A stretch of DNA of 64,000 nt from Nymphaea colorata (taxonomy: Eukaryota; Streptophyta; Magnoliopsida; Nymphaeales; Nymphaeaceae). Below are positions 50,912 to 63,088 of the stretch, in pieces (position 1 is the stretch's first letter; every line of letters begins with the position of its first letter). The notes beneath the pieces are model-generated. The model saw only the letters and a list, made by a program, of their open reading frames with translations, searched no databases and was not told the origin of the DNA. The stretch lies in contig NC_045147.1 in NCBI RefSeq assembly GCF_008831285.2, forward strand, positions 20,278,581 through 20,342,580, read 5' to 3'. The position numbers were made by a program, and so were the translations under genes.

Positions 50912-53900
50912 TCAAGGGTAGAGAAGCTTAGCATACAGGAGCTCATTCCAAGTGTCTTGAAGCCCAGGCAGGCACCAGTGGACGCAATCTGCGTAGCTCA
51001 CTGGGTTTGCTAGCTGCTCAGGGGTCAAAGGACTCCATTGCTTCTTGTAGATGGCAGTGTGTGCATCCTTCCTGTACAGTGAGAGCTGCGTTATGTTGAG
51101 AAACGTTATGGGCACACTCATCCTGCTGAAAACATCTCCTATGAGTCTCATAATGTTCTTCCTGCAACTGAATCCCCAGTAATTCGGATCCATAATTGGA
51201 GTTGTTTCGTTGTAACAATTTCCTTCTTTCTCAGTTCCCCATACCTTACTCCTGCCAACAATTGGTGAATCCGTCAGTTTCTGCGTGAATTTGTTCATGG
51301 GAGCCCATCACTTGATGAAAGTGCAGATTGTCTTTCGGCTTATTACATGAGAGAACGCCCTTGGGTTGACAGACTTAAAAGATGCGCAAAATTTGGCAAA
51401 GGGAATAGAAGGAAGAGTGAATTTAGCAAGGTATAGGTGATGCTTACTTCTCATGAGTTGGTGACATACTGGTAAAGAAGACTCGGGTGGTAAGGGGATC
51501 CATATTGCTCTCTATCCACCTGACCATGTTGTCGAGCGCCATTTTGTATGCAGCCTCTGTTTCCATTGGAAAGATCTCTTTCGTCTCGCTCTCAAATGAA
51601 CCCCTACTGCAAATCAATGACGATAACGTTATGAAAGACTTCTACCAGAGTTTCAAATAATAGGAAATGTTAAGTTCTCTTTCTACAGAGGATTTTTTCT
51701 TCTCCACTCCAGGGTTCCGAGGTGCATTGGTGTTGAACAATGTGGAATAGCAAAAGGAAGGTAAGAATCGTGCGTCATTAGATGAACAGAGTTCATGTGT
51801 GCGATCCTTAATATCTTACAAGTCGTCAAGTTTGTGAAACTATGAGCCTCTGATCAGGCTCCGGAAGTGATTTGGGCTCGAACACATGATGAGTTTGGAG
51901 GGAAGAAGGGTAGATCAGAGAAAGGGGGGAACCCACAGTATCTTCATGTCTTGGCCGGTCATCCACCAGAGGTAAGTGTTGAAGACGATGATGTCGGCGC
52001 CATTCCAGTAGCGGGCGTGCTTGTCGAGGGAATTGGCTCGCACCACCCTGTCCGCCACCCTGTGCACCACGGCGTCATCGGAGTTGGACTCCAGCAGGAA
52101 CGGCGCCCAGTAGAACTCGATCGTCGAATTGTACTCCTATATAGTGCATATGCAAAAGCATATCAAACCAGCGTTCTGAACAAAATAAGACTGCCCAGGA
52201 TTTTACTAAGGAGAGTCACTCAGCAATTCAATTTGATCAGTAGATCCTGAATCCTCTTGCTCCAAAATGGTTTATTGGAAACGGAAAAAATCAGACATAT
52301 GGAAGGACGCAACAGAGTATGTTGAAAAGCAAGTAAGATGAAGAGAGTCATTACCTTGGCCGTGAACACAGTGAGGGAACCGTTGGTTTCAAATGATTTT
52401 GCGTGTTGGGGAATCACGCGATGAAGAAGGCAAATCATAGAAACGTATTGGCCCCTGTTCAGGGAGTCGCCAACGTACAGCATCCTCTTCCCTCTCAGAG
52501 TTTCCAGCATCAACGTCGCATTGAATCTGCCAATATTTTTAATGTCAGAAGCAAGTTATAATGGTATCAGGGGAAATGGGAAGACCAAAACATTTAGATT
52601 GGAGGGCGGCCAATCATGGAATTTCCCGCCCACGAAACACCATCCATTTACAGGCAGCAGCGCCAAATGGGATTGACAGGCATTATGGTTTGGCTGCATT
52701 GCAAGCCATGGATCTCCAGCCTATGCCGCATTTCACCATCGCAAGTTTGTCGCATCTCACGTAATCAGGAGGAAACTCTGCTAAAAAAGGAGCTGCTATG
52801 CAGAGGAAGAGCGACAAAAGTGAAAGAAAAGAAGAGACGAGGGGCTTCGTGCAGAAAGTTGGGTTTTGGCCTTTTGGGTATCTAGAATTCGTGTAATGTT
52901 GTAAATATCAGTATTGATGAACAGGAAAGAGATTCTCGCACACATGATGCACAGTTCTACTGAACTGTAAGTAACATGTGGCTTCAATAACATAAGAAAA
53001 TGAAGAAACAATACAGCGATACTCATGAAGTCGTCGTGGAGCCTGTGATCTGCAATTTATTGTTCGTCTGATCGAAATTAACCGAACAACAATTCAGCTT
53101 CTTATAAGATTAAAAACTGAAAGGCGATCATCACCGATGTGGGGAGACTGTTAGACCAGTAAATGACATCCTCTTGCAAGTAAAATTATAATTCGCTTAG
53201 AGCTCAGGTTGCAGATCTTGTGCAATAGCTAAAGAAGGTCGCAGTTAAACAATAAGTCTAAGCTTCTGTACAAAGCTTTTTTTTTTTTTTTATAGTCTTT
53301 TATGTTTGAAGGTGAGCTTAATCTACGTTCTTTTAACTTGACACCCTCTGCATTGCCTCAAGCAGGGTTGGAATTCGATTCCGGATCTTCAATTTAACAC
53401 CGTTCACATTCCTCATACAGTTCCGCTTTTTTATTATATAATCCTGTTTAGAAGTAGAAACAAATTGACAGAAGAGTGAGTTTTCTAAGTTTTCAGTGGT
53501 AAGGATCACATCACATAAAAAATTAGCTCTGAAAGTACAATTACAGATTCGGAAAAATGGAAAAAACAATTGAAGTGTTGATCTGTGAAGTGAGATTACC
53601 TACACAATTACATTGCCCCAGATTTGCGCTTGTCGCTTACAGGCCGATCAACTTGGACTCTGACTTACCTCACTTGGTCATATATTAGAATAGTCGTTCG
53701 ATGTTTTTCCGATACTTTGGTTCAAAGATTCAAAATTCAAAGTTTTCTTTGAGGCATTGAAGCAAATTCAAAATGACATGTATATGCATTTGTGGACAAT
53801 TCACTTTTTTACTCTCTTTTTTTTTCGGTTTTTAATTTCAATGCATAGCACTTTTCCATATCACTTGAGATGGGGGCAGGAACACGTATTTTCTATGTCA

Positions 53901-56683
53901 AAGAGGGAAAATTGGATATTTTCATGTATTTTTGTTAATTAAATTGGTAAGACCGCGAGGCCGTCCCCGTGGCTCATATGTGTTTGAGACATAAATCTTG
54001 AAAATTTGGTTCTTATCAAACAAACCGTAGTGATCACATCTACAACATCAAATTTGAGAACCGGAAAGAATTGAGTGATTGGAGCTACCTTTGTATGGAC
54101 AGTCTTTTGTATATGATATGTTTTGTGGATTTTTCTGTCCAAGTATATAATGATCTGTGGATTTTTCTATCCAAATTGTGACCGACAAATCCTTCAACTT
54201 CTCACAGCACCGCCGGAAGACATGGAGTTGGTGCTCAAAATATGCTTTTATTTTTATGTTGTTGCTTGAAATATTTGTTTGTTTATATCTACAAATGCTC
54301 TGGGGACATTGGGTAGTTGTGATTATTGGGTGAAAAGTATTTCATTCTACCACCCGACAAAGGTGCCCAAGCGCTCCTCTTTCTCATCATCCCCAGAATA
54401 TGAAGCCTAATTTTGATGTTATGGGTAACCCTTTCACTATGGAAAGTTTCCAGTGTCCCCTTTTGCAGCATAAAAAGTTGACGTGCCGGAAGTTTAAAAC
54501 AAAAGTAATGGTCTACCATCCCTCATCCTATTCATTGCGCCAACTTTAGTGAAGATATTTGGTGGCCATTATTGGACGACAGGGGTGGAGCCAGGGGTAG
54601 GGGCCCTGGCACTCCCTCAAAAAAAATAAAAAGATTTTATATTTCAACCCTGGTCAAAATTTTAAAACTATAATTCGACTTTCTTCATTAAAAGTTACTG
54701 GCTCCACCTCTATTGAATGGAACTCGCTATTGCCAGAGGGATTATATATGCCCACCGACACTTGAAAGATACACATCTGGAGAACTTAGTTAAGCTGATT
54801 AAAATAGTTCTCGTGATGTAGACTGTATGGCAAGACACAAGCCATTAGCCTTTTAAAGCCTAGTTTTTAATTCAAAGTAGATTAAATGATCGGAACCAAA
54901 CACACACAGAGGTGAATCGAATTGGTTATGGAATTATATATTTTTACTTTTAATAAATTATTTTTTTTCTATTAAATAGAAAACATAAAAATAAATTGTG
55001 TAGCAAAATGGGTACGGTACCATTGTTTTAGAGGTGTGGCGCTACACAAAACAAAAACAGAGTGTGAGACACGAAAAGATATTGATGATGACACTAATAC
55101 TATGCCCCCGAAAACAAACCAAGACGACAGAAAAAACGCGTACAATAAAGGTCGTGTTCTCGCTCCATCTGAATGAAACAAACACTGTTACGAAAATTAA
55201 CAAAATTGAAAATTTTCGCTTCCCAAGAACTTCCCCTCTTTATACAATTTCACAAAGACAAAGCTACTCATTGTCATGAAAATTATTAAATAGGAGCTTC
55301 AATAAAACTTTAGCTGACTCGAAAAATAAGAAAAAAAAGTAGCTCTAATTTTCTTAGATATTATCTTTTATTACTAACTTACGTTCTTAATCTTTTAACT
55401 GCACATTGAAGATTGATATTGAAGTGCAGTAAAAATATACTTCAAGCAAGCAAGATAATAATGGAAAAAATCCAAGTAAAATACTTTTTTTTTTTTATTT
55501 ACGTAAGCTTGTTTCAAGTCCTTGATAGTTTCTAGAGCGCGTTATGGGAGAAGAAAAACAATAATTCGGGCGTGGCAATGGCATCCCAACTGTTGCCCTC
55601 ATTTGGGACATTTTGATGGAGATAAAGTATCTCGAAATGACTTCATGGTAAAAAAAATTGGTGGATTCCTACACACGTATTGGACGAGCGAATTTTCACT
55701 CGCTAGTAAAACAACCGATGGTAAAATTCTTCAAAAAGCATTTCCTCGGTCCCACAACTACAAATGCCTGTACTTTTTTTTCCCTAAAATTTTCGTCTCC
55801 CGTACATCATAAGTTATCAGTAAAAAGACAATTGATCAGAAAAAAAATGTTACAGCTTTTTAATCGTAAGATCGATTATCCTGAAACTCTAAGTGATACT
55901 TAGTTCGCCCATTCAAACGGCAGAAAGCTGGGATATCCTCGCAGTACCTTTTGCGGCGTGTTTGATGGCCTGAAAAACTTTTTGTGGGGGGGGCATAGTT
56001 TCATGCTTAAAAATTTTAAACACATCCAAGATATAAAGTTAATGGAAACTAAAATTCAAGAACCTGAGTTGAATCTCAACGATCTGCAATCAACAAACAA
56101 AATGGAAGCGTTTTCTCTATCTCTTACCTGGGAAGGGAGCAGCCATGGGGCTGCCATCTCCAATGCTGGTAATCTGAATCAGGGCGGCCGTGCTCCTTGC
56201 ATGTCAACTGAGGCTGGATGTATGGGCACTCGTGCTCTTGATAATTGGGATGGAACACTTCATCCTTCACCCATTTCCCCGCAAACGGATTGCACCCATC
56301 TTCCGTCTTCCCGATTGAGAACGGCACCCTCTGAAGGTTCAGCCTCTGGCGAAGTTGGGCCTCCGAGTAAGAGCCGTCTTCTCTCTCTCTGGGCCTCTGC
56401 ACATCTGAAAACCGCCAAATTCAGGATACCAACAAAGAAAAAGTCGGAGAAAAGGATCTGCTTTCGTCATCTGGAAGCTTCTGAATTTGATCTGCGCAGA
56501 CAACGAGGAGGAGGGGGAAGAGAGAGACGTTGAACTACCTGCTAGTTGGAGAGAAGGGGAGGGAAGGATGGATTGACTAAGCAGGCAGCTGAGGTCTTCG
56601 CTGTAGAGGAAAGCCAGGAAGATGAAGAAAGAAAGGGAGAGGAAGAAGATGGGGAAGCGGTTCCTCCGAGCGCTGGGCTTCAT
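50912..56683 (-). CDS. TBL-family xylan O-acetyltransferase (ESK1/TBL29 clade), six exons
   Basis: Golgi enzyme that acetylates xylan in the cell wall. Exons on the minus strand: 56683-56539, 56404-56128, 52526-52355, 52136-51937, 51606-51448 and 51251-50912, giving 430 residues with all joins in frame and GT-AG. Residues 8-28 ([21 protein letters not shown]) are a signal-anchor helix, and a short stem follows. The TBL domain begins [20 protein letters not shown]. The catalytic GDS is at 160-162 ([12 protein letters not shown]) and the DxxH motif is D406-H409 ([11 protein letters not shown]). Other family blocks seen are [28 protein letters not shown] and [10 protein letters not shown]. Clade placement is from memory of these blocks; the exact TBL number and acetylation position cannot be assigned. 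Confidence 0.92.
52527..56127 (-). other. Large second intron of the TBL gene
   Basis: A 3.6 kb intron while the others are 84-330 bases. It carries a TIR-bounded element (54581-54712) and T- and A-rich spacer DNA but no coding frame that I recognise. The extra length is therefore probably from insertions. Confidence 0.7.
54581..54712. mobile_element. Small element with inverted ends in the TBL intron
   Basis: The left end reads aggggtggagccag and the right end, read in reverse complement, agaggtggagccag: 13 of 14 bases match. The element is about 130 bases with an A/T-rich middle. It is the best-preserved member of the GGCGGAGCC repeat family in the window. Confidence 0.55.
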
Positions 56684-56742
56684 CTTTCTCCTCCTTCCTC
56701 TCTTTTCTTCTTTTTTTTTCTTCCTTGGGCTTTGAAGAACAT
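56680..56742 (-). other. Upstream ORF overlapping the TBL start codon
   Basis: ATG 56742 opens a 20-codon ORF ([20 protein letters not shown]). Its TGA (56682-56680) overlaps the main ATG (56683-56681) as ATGA. Such overlaps allow a terminating ribosome to restart at the main AUG. The TATA box at 56793-56806 puts transcription start near 56765, so the uORF would lie within the leader. Confidence 0.6.
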
Positions 56743-56792
56743 GCGCCTTGGCGGAAATTTTCTGACGACTGCGTCTACGAACTGAGATTCAT

Positions 56793-56806
56793 TAAATATA
56801 TATATG
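56793..56806 (-). promoter_or_regulatory. TATA box of the TBL gene
   Basis: The minus strand reads atatatatatttaa, 110 bases upstream of the ATG. Confidence 0.55.
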
Positions 56807-57584
56807 TCGGAGGGAAGGTGAGACCTGTTCCTTGTTTTGTTTTTTTTTTTTTTCTTCTCCTGCCCTTTAGTAAATTTGAGAAGTGCAGCTTTATTTTGAA
56901 GAATGGTCGATTAAAAAGAATTATGAGATTCTGTTAATAATTCTGCATTAAGTTCCTACCGAACTGGTCATTTTTTAGAGCCTTTCTTCAGAAGTTGCCA
57001 AGTATTTGCAATGGCGGATGGTGATTTTCACCAATAAAAGGATTGCTTCAAGATGAATAAAACATTTTAAAAACAGTTCATAAATGGATTCTTAAAGTAT
57101 GGCTCATTTTGAGAATACAGATCTGAACATTTCAGGAGCAGCGGTAAATTTCTTAATAAGTGGCGTCTTTGACTTTAAAACTGTCGGTTTTTGGTGCGGA
57201 CGTATAAAGAAAATTTTTTATCTTTCTTCTTCTTCGGATTCTAAGAGCAATAAAATTTGTAGTGCAAAAGGAGAAAAACATCAAACATTTGCCACGGGAA
57301 TTTTTCGTTTCAAAATGTTTGGGCTTCTGTAGAAAAGAGTTTCTTAACCCGAGTCATGTTTTAGGAGTACCATACAGTCTGATCCCAATATAATAGGCTT
57401 CTCTTCGGGTGTTATTGTAATTTTATTTTCTACAAATACATTGTTTCTTTAGATCCATGTATATTTTAATAGGGTCAGCATCTTTTGTATCTGTCTTGTC
57501 CAGAATAATAAAAATTTGATATGACCATTTGAAATTAATATCTACACTTAAGATCCTTAATTTTTTTTTTTTTTTGGGTATTGA

Positions 57585-57682
57585 GAAAACGTCAGATTTA
57601 AGATTGAATGGAGTTGGGTCTAATCATAAATCCACGGTTCTTAAATCCTTACGATCTCAAATCCGAAGCTATCAAATACTTC
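57585..57682 (-). mobile_element. MITE-like element, copy 2
   Basis: On the minus strand it begins tatttgatagcttcggattt and runs parallel to 44711-44830 for about 50 bases. Confidence 0.45.
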
Positions 57683-58355
57683 GTTTTGTCCAAGTAAATC
57701 CTTGCATTCTTGTGTGCATGCTTGCTATGATTCCTTTATCCTGGATAACATCATCGGTTAATAATAATTATAGCCTAACTTTTTTCGCTCTCATTTTAAT
57801 CAAAAAGATCATTCTTCATTTCCAGGTTACTGTAGATAACTTCAAGGACATTCATCATCGCACACCTTGATGACGAAGAAGTGGATCCATTTCCAACTCT
57901 TTTTTCAGCGTCAACACCAATTCAATCCAATTTCTTGCTTAGAAGAAATGCGTCGGAGTCATCAATCTTCTGTTATTTTCAAAAATTATATATCCACGGC
58001 ATGGAAGATGATGAATGGGAATAATGGTAACTTTACATCTGTGGGGAATGAGAGAGGCGACGTTGGGGAAGCTTGGATGGAAGGAATGATGTTCCTTAGA
58101 ACTTAAGAAAGAGAGCGATGGGATGTTCTGTAATGACACCATAGATTGTTGTCGAAGGCTCTTTCTTCTTCTCCTCCTTCCTTTTGCTCTTTGTTTCTTC
58201 TTCTTTACTTTTTCCCTTCAAGTATCTTTCTTTTTGTAGGTTATAAAGGAGCATGTATTTGGTAACTAATGATAGGTGTGGTTAGGTTGATGAATGGGAG
58301 TTGGTGAATTTGTTGGGGCCTCACTTTCATGTGCTGGATTTGCATAAAAAGTTTT

Positions 58356-58445
58356 ATTGGAAAAATGAAAATGTTATTGTGATGACTTCAAATTTACATA
58401 ATTGGAAAAATGAAAATGACATGGTGATGACTTCAAGATCACATA
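58356..58445 (+). repeat. 45-base tandem duplication
   Basis: Two adjacent copies begin attggaaaaatgaaaatg and end gtgatgacttcaa, at 58356 and 58401, with a few differences. Confidence 0.8.
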
Positions 58446-59098
58446 GAGCAGCGCTGGTTACTTGAGTGCTCCTTCAATCAAAATCTCTTGGCTTCGCCAA
58501 TGATTTGGCCATTTCTGTATTCATGTAAAATTTAGATGGAACACAGTTACCAGAAACCTGGACTCGCCTTTTGGAATCTATGTCTCGGCCTGTTTCTGCT
58601 TGACAATGCTTCCTTGAATGTAATCGACTATGCCAATTTCATGCTTTTCTATTTAGTCAGTTCCCTGTTCTTACCTGGGTCTTTAGCCAAACTGGTGAAA
58701 AGTTGGAAAGACCATACGGCCAGGTTATTTTATATCCGTGTCAGGTTAAATCCACATCCTAAACAAACAGTGGATTTTTCAATTGGGGATCTCAACTGTG
58801 TTAACTCGTGAGAACTATGGATTTGCAGTGGGAAGGGGAAAGAGTGTGACCTGAGATCAATGTGATAGTCTGATCCAAGCTATCAAACATAGACTATGTG
58901 ATTGAAATGAATGGGAAAGTGTGGGCGCCATGTCTGTTTCATTGCGGGATCACATGTGGGTCAAGTAGTTTCCCTTGTTACGTTTGGTTCGTGGCTCATG
59001 AGAAAACGTCTGACATAGCATATAAACATATAAACATCGTGTCTCTTTTTCTCTCTAGACAACAATTATGTATAATATCACCTGGTACTCAAAGCAAC

Positions 59099-59132
<34 letters not shown>

Positions 59133-59704
59133 TGCTCTTTACGCCATAAATTCTTTGTGAGAGGACTCTTTACATACAGTTGAATGAATTTTAGTAAAAG
59201 CTCTGGGCTCCCACTTTGTAATAAGGTCCTTGGAGTTTTTCATTTTTCGCATGTTCATATTTAAAATTATCTCTGCAGAAAGATTGTTAAAGTTTCTTAA
59301 GAGGATTGACAATCGAAAGAGCAATTTGTAACTAAGAGAGAAGCATTATCTTCAATGTAATTTCTCATCAAAATTCTGCAAAAAAGATAGACCATATATC
59401 TAAAAGAAATGGATAAATTGCAGATTTAGTCAGCGATGCAGTATCTTTCCTGCTTAGTGTTTTTATGGGGATGAAGAAAAAAGGCACCGATATTTCTTTG
59501 GGCACAGATTCAAAGTCCACCGATGCATGTGAGCTAGACAAAAACTGTTCATGCACCTAAAACTTCAAAATAAGAGATCACGGCACTCTTTTATGTTTCA
59601 AGAGTCAAAAGTAGGTTAACTAACCATCGACTGAATTGAAGCCTATCTTTGACGTCTCCAACTAATTAATGGCTTTGAAGCAAATCAGGAAGACGCGGAG
59701 CACC

Positions 59705-60115
59705 AAAGCATCATGTTCATCTCCTTTGCCATTTGGTACGTTTTATAATTCCCTTTGAAAAATACATTTTTCTCTTAAATGTTGCTTGTCAGAAAGTAGC
59801 AAGTACATGAACCCATGAGTTTCCATTCTAAGCATCATATTCATCTTCCTTGTCATTTGGTCTGTTTTATAAATATTCTTTTTTGTTAAAATGTTTATTT
59901 CACTGTTGATCTGAGATTCGTAGTTTTAATGTCGGACCCTTCTTCTCACCCAAAATAAATTCATGGTTTTTTTTATATGCAACATGACTTTAAGATCCAC
60001 ACTACTGAACTGCACACCTTTTAATAAGGCCTAGACTCTTAGTCAAACACTACCTTTGAAAAACACATTTTTCTCTCAAATATTATCTGTCAAAGAGTTG
60101 CAGGTATCAGTATCC
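59705..60115 (+). repeat. Diverged direct repeats
   Basis: The phrase catcatgttcatctcc...gccatttggtacgttttata at 59710-59748 recurs as catcatattcatcttcc...gtcatttggtctgttttata at about 59836-59872. The phrase cctttgaaaaatacatttttctcttaaat (59752-59780) recurs as cctttgaaaaacacatttttctctcaaat (60053-60081). Several rounds of local duplication are implied. Confidence 0.7.
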
Positions 60116-61294
60116 ATGTGTTTGGTTCTCTGAAAGAATCCCAGTGACATGACAAATCCACTCTGGCACCACCGCCCAAGTGACAAAAGAGTGAAGAAAA
60201 AGACACAGAGAGAAGGAACAAGGTGGGTATACCTACTACTATAATGACCTTCACAAGTTCAGGATTTTAGTGTTCTAATTTATAGTTAAAGGTACATCAT
60301 CTGTCTTTTCACGTAACGTGAATGGGAACAATACTGGAATCTAATATGAACGTAACGATTCATCATGATCATAAAAAGGAAAATTAAACATAAGGCACCG
60401 GAAAATGAAATCCAATCACTTCCATGGGAAGATAAACTGTTAAGAGGAAGGATAAACGTCAACTCTTAAAAAAAAATACTGTCAAATTTTAAAACATAAA
60501 AATATATTTAATATAGCAAGCTGCTGCATGCATTGGCCGACTAATAACGTAATTGAAAATAGAAATAATATAAAGAAAATAATTGAAGCCTAGATTGTAA
60601 GTACTATCTCCGAGTTGAAAGATCATTATAAAGTGGAATTCTGCGGCTGCTCCTTCTTCGCCAAGGACTCTTGTTGTAGACAACAGCCGGCGAGACAAAA
60701 GGATGAAGTAGTAATAGAAGAGTTTGCTTTCCTGCTTGATGGGGTTAGTCTCCTTTTCTTTTTGACATCCATTATATGCCTTGTCAGAAGATCATTGTGT
60801 CATTATATTAGCAGTCGATTGTTGTATCTAGAAATAATATCTGTAATTACATAATATTTTCTGAAACAAAAAAAAAAAGAAGAATTGTGCTTAAAGAACG
60901 CAGTGTCCTTTTCTTATTGAATGCCATCTTAATGCCAATGCAATAAATATCCTACAAAAAATACAATCCAAAACCCCATCCTGGTTTGGATTTACCAAAC
61001 CCTATGGAGACTGAAACTTATCACGCCTCGCCTACGTCCATGAGTATCCCGTCCTCAGCTTACTCCCCTTTTAGCCTATGCTGATCTCAGCTAAAGGCCA
61101 TTCTTCAGCAATCAGTGTGTTTGAACAAAGCAGCTGATGTAGGAGCAAACGCCATGTTCAATCTGGAATGGCGTCCTCATTTGGATCTAGAACTGTCCTT
61201 TCTCATCTGGAATTATCTTATTCGATTAGTTAGGAATATTAATTAGATTTTGTTGTTGTTTTAATTGGGAAGACGTTAATTAGCTTTAACTAAG

Positions 61295-61295
<1 letters not shown>

Positions 61296-61387
<92 letters not shown>
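61296..61387. repeat. (TA)n microsatellite
   Basis: About 90 bases of TA, the longest array in the window. Confidence 0.95.
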
Positions 61388-61389
<2 letters not shown>

Positions 61390-61443
61390 CTTTCATTTGA
61401 TTTGTGACTGGAAGTTGATTGGGAACATGAATTCCCTTGTCAA

Positions 61444-61620
61444 GGGCGAAGCCAGGATTTTGTTTCATGGAAGCTGAAAAATCAAGCAAAACGTTACTGC
61501 ATAGAATTTTTGAATATTTCTCGGAGGGGCCACCATAATCTTCCAAAAGTTTTACGGTGGCAAAAACAGAATTTCTATGGCGTTGGCCGCTGCTGCCCCC
61601 TGCCTCCGCCCCCCGTCCCT
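61444..61620. repeat. Member of the dispersed repeat family
   Basis: Left end gggcgaagccaggattttgt; right end ccctgcctccgcccc. The ends are inverted to each other as in 54581-54712, and the middle is AT-rich. Confidence 0.45.
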
Positions 61621-61952
61621 TGATTCTCTTTCGAATATCTCCTTTTCCCTTTAATTTCCTGCATTAATTCATTGGGTTTCCAACTTTTACATAACATAAT
61701 TTAGCTTTGCAGCTCTTATGTCAATTATCCTGACCAAGCCAACTAAAATTTTCCTGAGTCTGTGATATCCCTCTATGGTACCAATTTCAAATCTTCTCGC
61801 AGGCGGTCTCATCTCATCATTGATCTAAAGATTATATCCATGTGTAACGTGTCATTTAAACTCAAATTGATCTTGACATTTCACGTTTGCAGAATGAGTG
61901 AATCTTTCGATTTTTGGCCTCCCTCGTCTCTGAGATGTGTTCAAATGTTGTA

Positions 61953-62054
61953 AATATTAGTTTCTATCATGTATCGAAAACTTGTATCTGTCGAATTGGC
62001 TGTAATATTAGTTTCTATCATGTATTGAAAGCTTGTATCTGTCGAATTGGCTGC
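61953..62054 (+). repeat. 51-base tandem duplication
   Basis: Two adjacent copies of a unit starting aatattagtttctatcatg and ending gaattggctg. They differ by about three bases. Confidence 0.9.
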
Positions 62055-62444
62055 GATAACATGAGTAAAGAACAGAAAAAAATATTATGTTAGGAACGTA
62101 GAGTCTGATAGAGGGCCGTATTAGTCAATGGGCTGATTTGGCAAATGATGTGGGGCCATGATCCGGATTAATCTGGACCATCCTGTTCAGGAAACAAATC
62201 ACTCCAGTATGATTAATTGGTGCCAAACAAGGTGTAAATAAGAAGCCAAATCTGCCGCAGTTCGTATTGTTGCATGATTATCTTCTGATCTCGTAAGGGT
62301 ATGAACAAGGTGAACAAGAAATATGGATGTCTGGCCTTACTTAAGTTTGATATCTGATGAGCAAGTATACGTATATGATATTTTTAATGGCTGAGATTCT
62401 GTTCTAAGCAGAGACAGCTTGAGCTTACAAGTCAGAGTTCAAAT

Positions 62445-62562
62445 TTGGGGGCGGGATGTCCTCTTTTCCAGCTTCACAAGCACCATGTCATGTACAACAC
62501 CATTCTTCTTGAGGGACATATTTGAAGGCTACCCAGCTTGGGGGCGGGATGTCCTCTTTTCT
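62445..62562 (+). repeat. Short direct repeat
   Basis: ttgggggcgggatgtcctct occurs at 62445 and at 62538, 93 bases apart, each followed by ttt. Confidence 0.85.
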
Positions 62563-62839
62563 GCTAAAGGCCGTTCAGTTCTCCATCGGAAATAGCTTCT
62601 CTAAAGGAAGAGTGCAACACATCTTTCATGTTAAAAGCAAGGGTTTTGCATTGATCAATGTTGGCTTAATCACGTTTAATCAGGAAGAATGAGATTATTT
62701 AGAGGTGTATAAGCAGGTCCTAACACTGTCGAATTGAATAAACCTATCGTTGGGCTGAAGAAAACAATGATAGCAGATGCAAATAGCTCAACAGAGACTT
62801 TTCAGAAGCTGTACAAATAGAGTATGGATTCTCAAACGC

Positions 62840-62971
62840 ATCATCTTGGCCATCTCCATCCTTATGCTCCATCAGCGTATCATAAGCCAACTTAGCTAAC
62901 TTTGGGATCACTTCCGTATCTGTGTCGCATTCAAACAGGAACCCGCATCGAACTAGCATCTCCTTCAGGTC
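62840..62971 (-). pseudogene. Exon fragment of glutamine:fructose-6-phosphate aminotransferase (GFAT)
   Basis: Read on the minus strand after an AG at 62973-62972, the frame gives DLKEMLVRCGFLFECDTDTEVIPKLAKLAYDTL (here in two parts: DLKEMLVRCGFLFEC, then DTDTEVIPKLAKLAYDTL). This matches the N-terminal glutaminase domain of GFAT, just after the HNGIITNYE block. GFAT makes glucosamine-6-phosphate, the first step to UDP-GlcNAc. The frame then runs on to a stop at 62744 in unrelated sequence, without a donor where the family has one, and no other GFAT exons were seen on either side. It is therefore probably a captured or relict exon. A real gene with far-off exons beyond 64000 is possible, but the missing 3' exons argue against it. 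Confidence 0.6.
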
Positions 62972-63088
62972 CTGATGACGTACAAGGCAGAGAAACAAGT
63001 AAGACAAGATGGATGGCTGGACGAAGGTAAGCTCATGAATCATATTCGTAATTCGGTGAAGCTTAGCATATATCATCATCCAATCCAA

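Larger units (their letters stand above)
56810..62743. other. Spacer with repeats and small duplications, no supported gene
   Basis: AT-rich spacer. It contains a MITE-like copy (57585-57682), a 45-base tandem duplication (58356-58445), another gtttgatag-ended block (58740-58870), a diverged triplicated block (59705-60115), a long (TA)n array (61296-61387), a repeat-family member (61444-61620) and two short direct duplications at 61953-62054 and 62445-62562. No protein domain was recognised. Confidence 0.45.

Noticed and set aside
51867..52250. Plus-strand 127-codon frame
   Set aside because: Antisense to TBL exon 3.
61286..61546. Minus-strand frame with a long YIYIYI tail
   Set aside because: Produced by the (TA)n array at 61296-61387.
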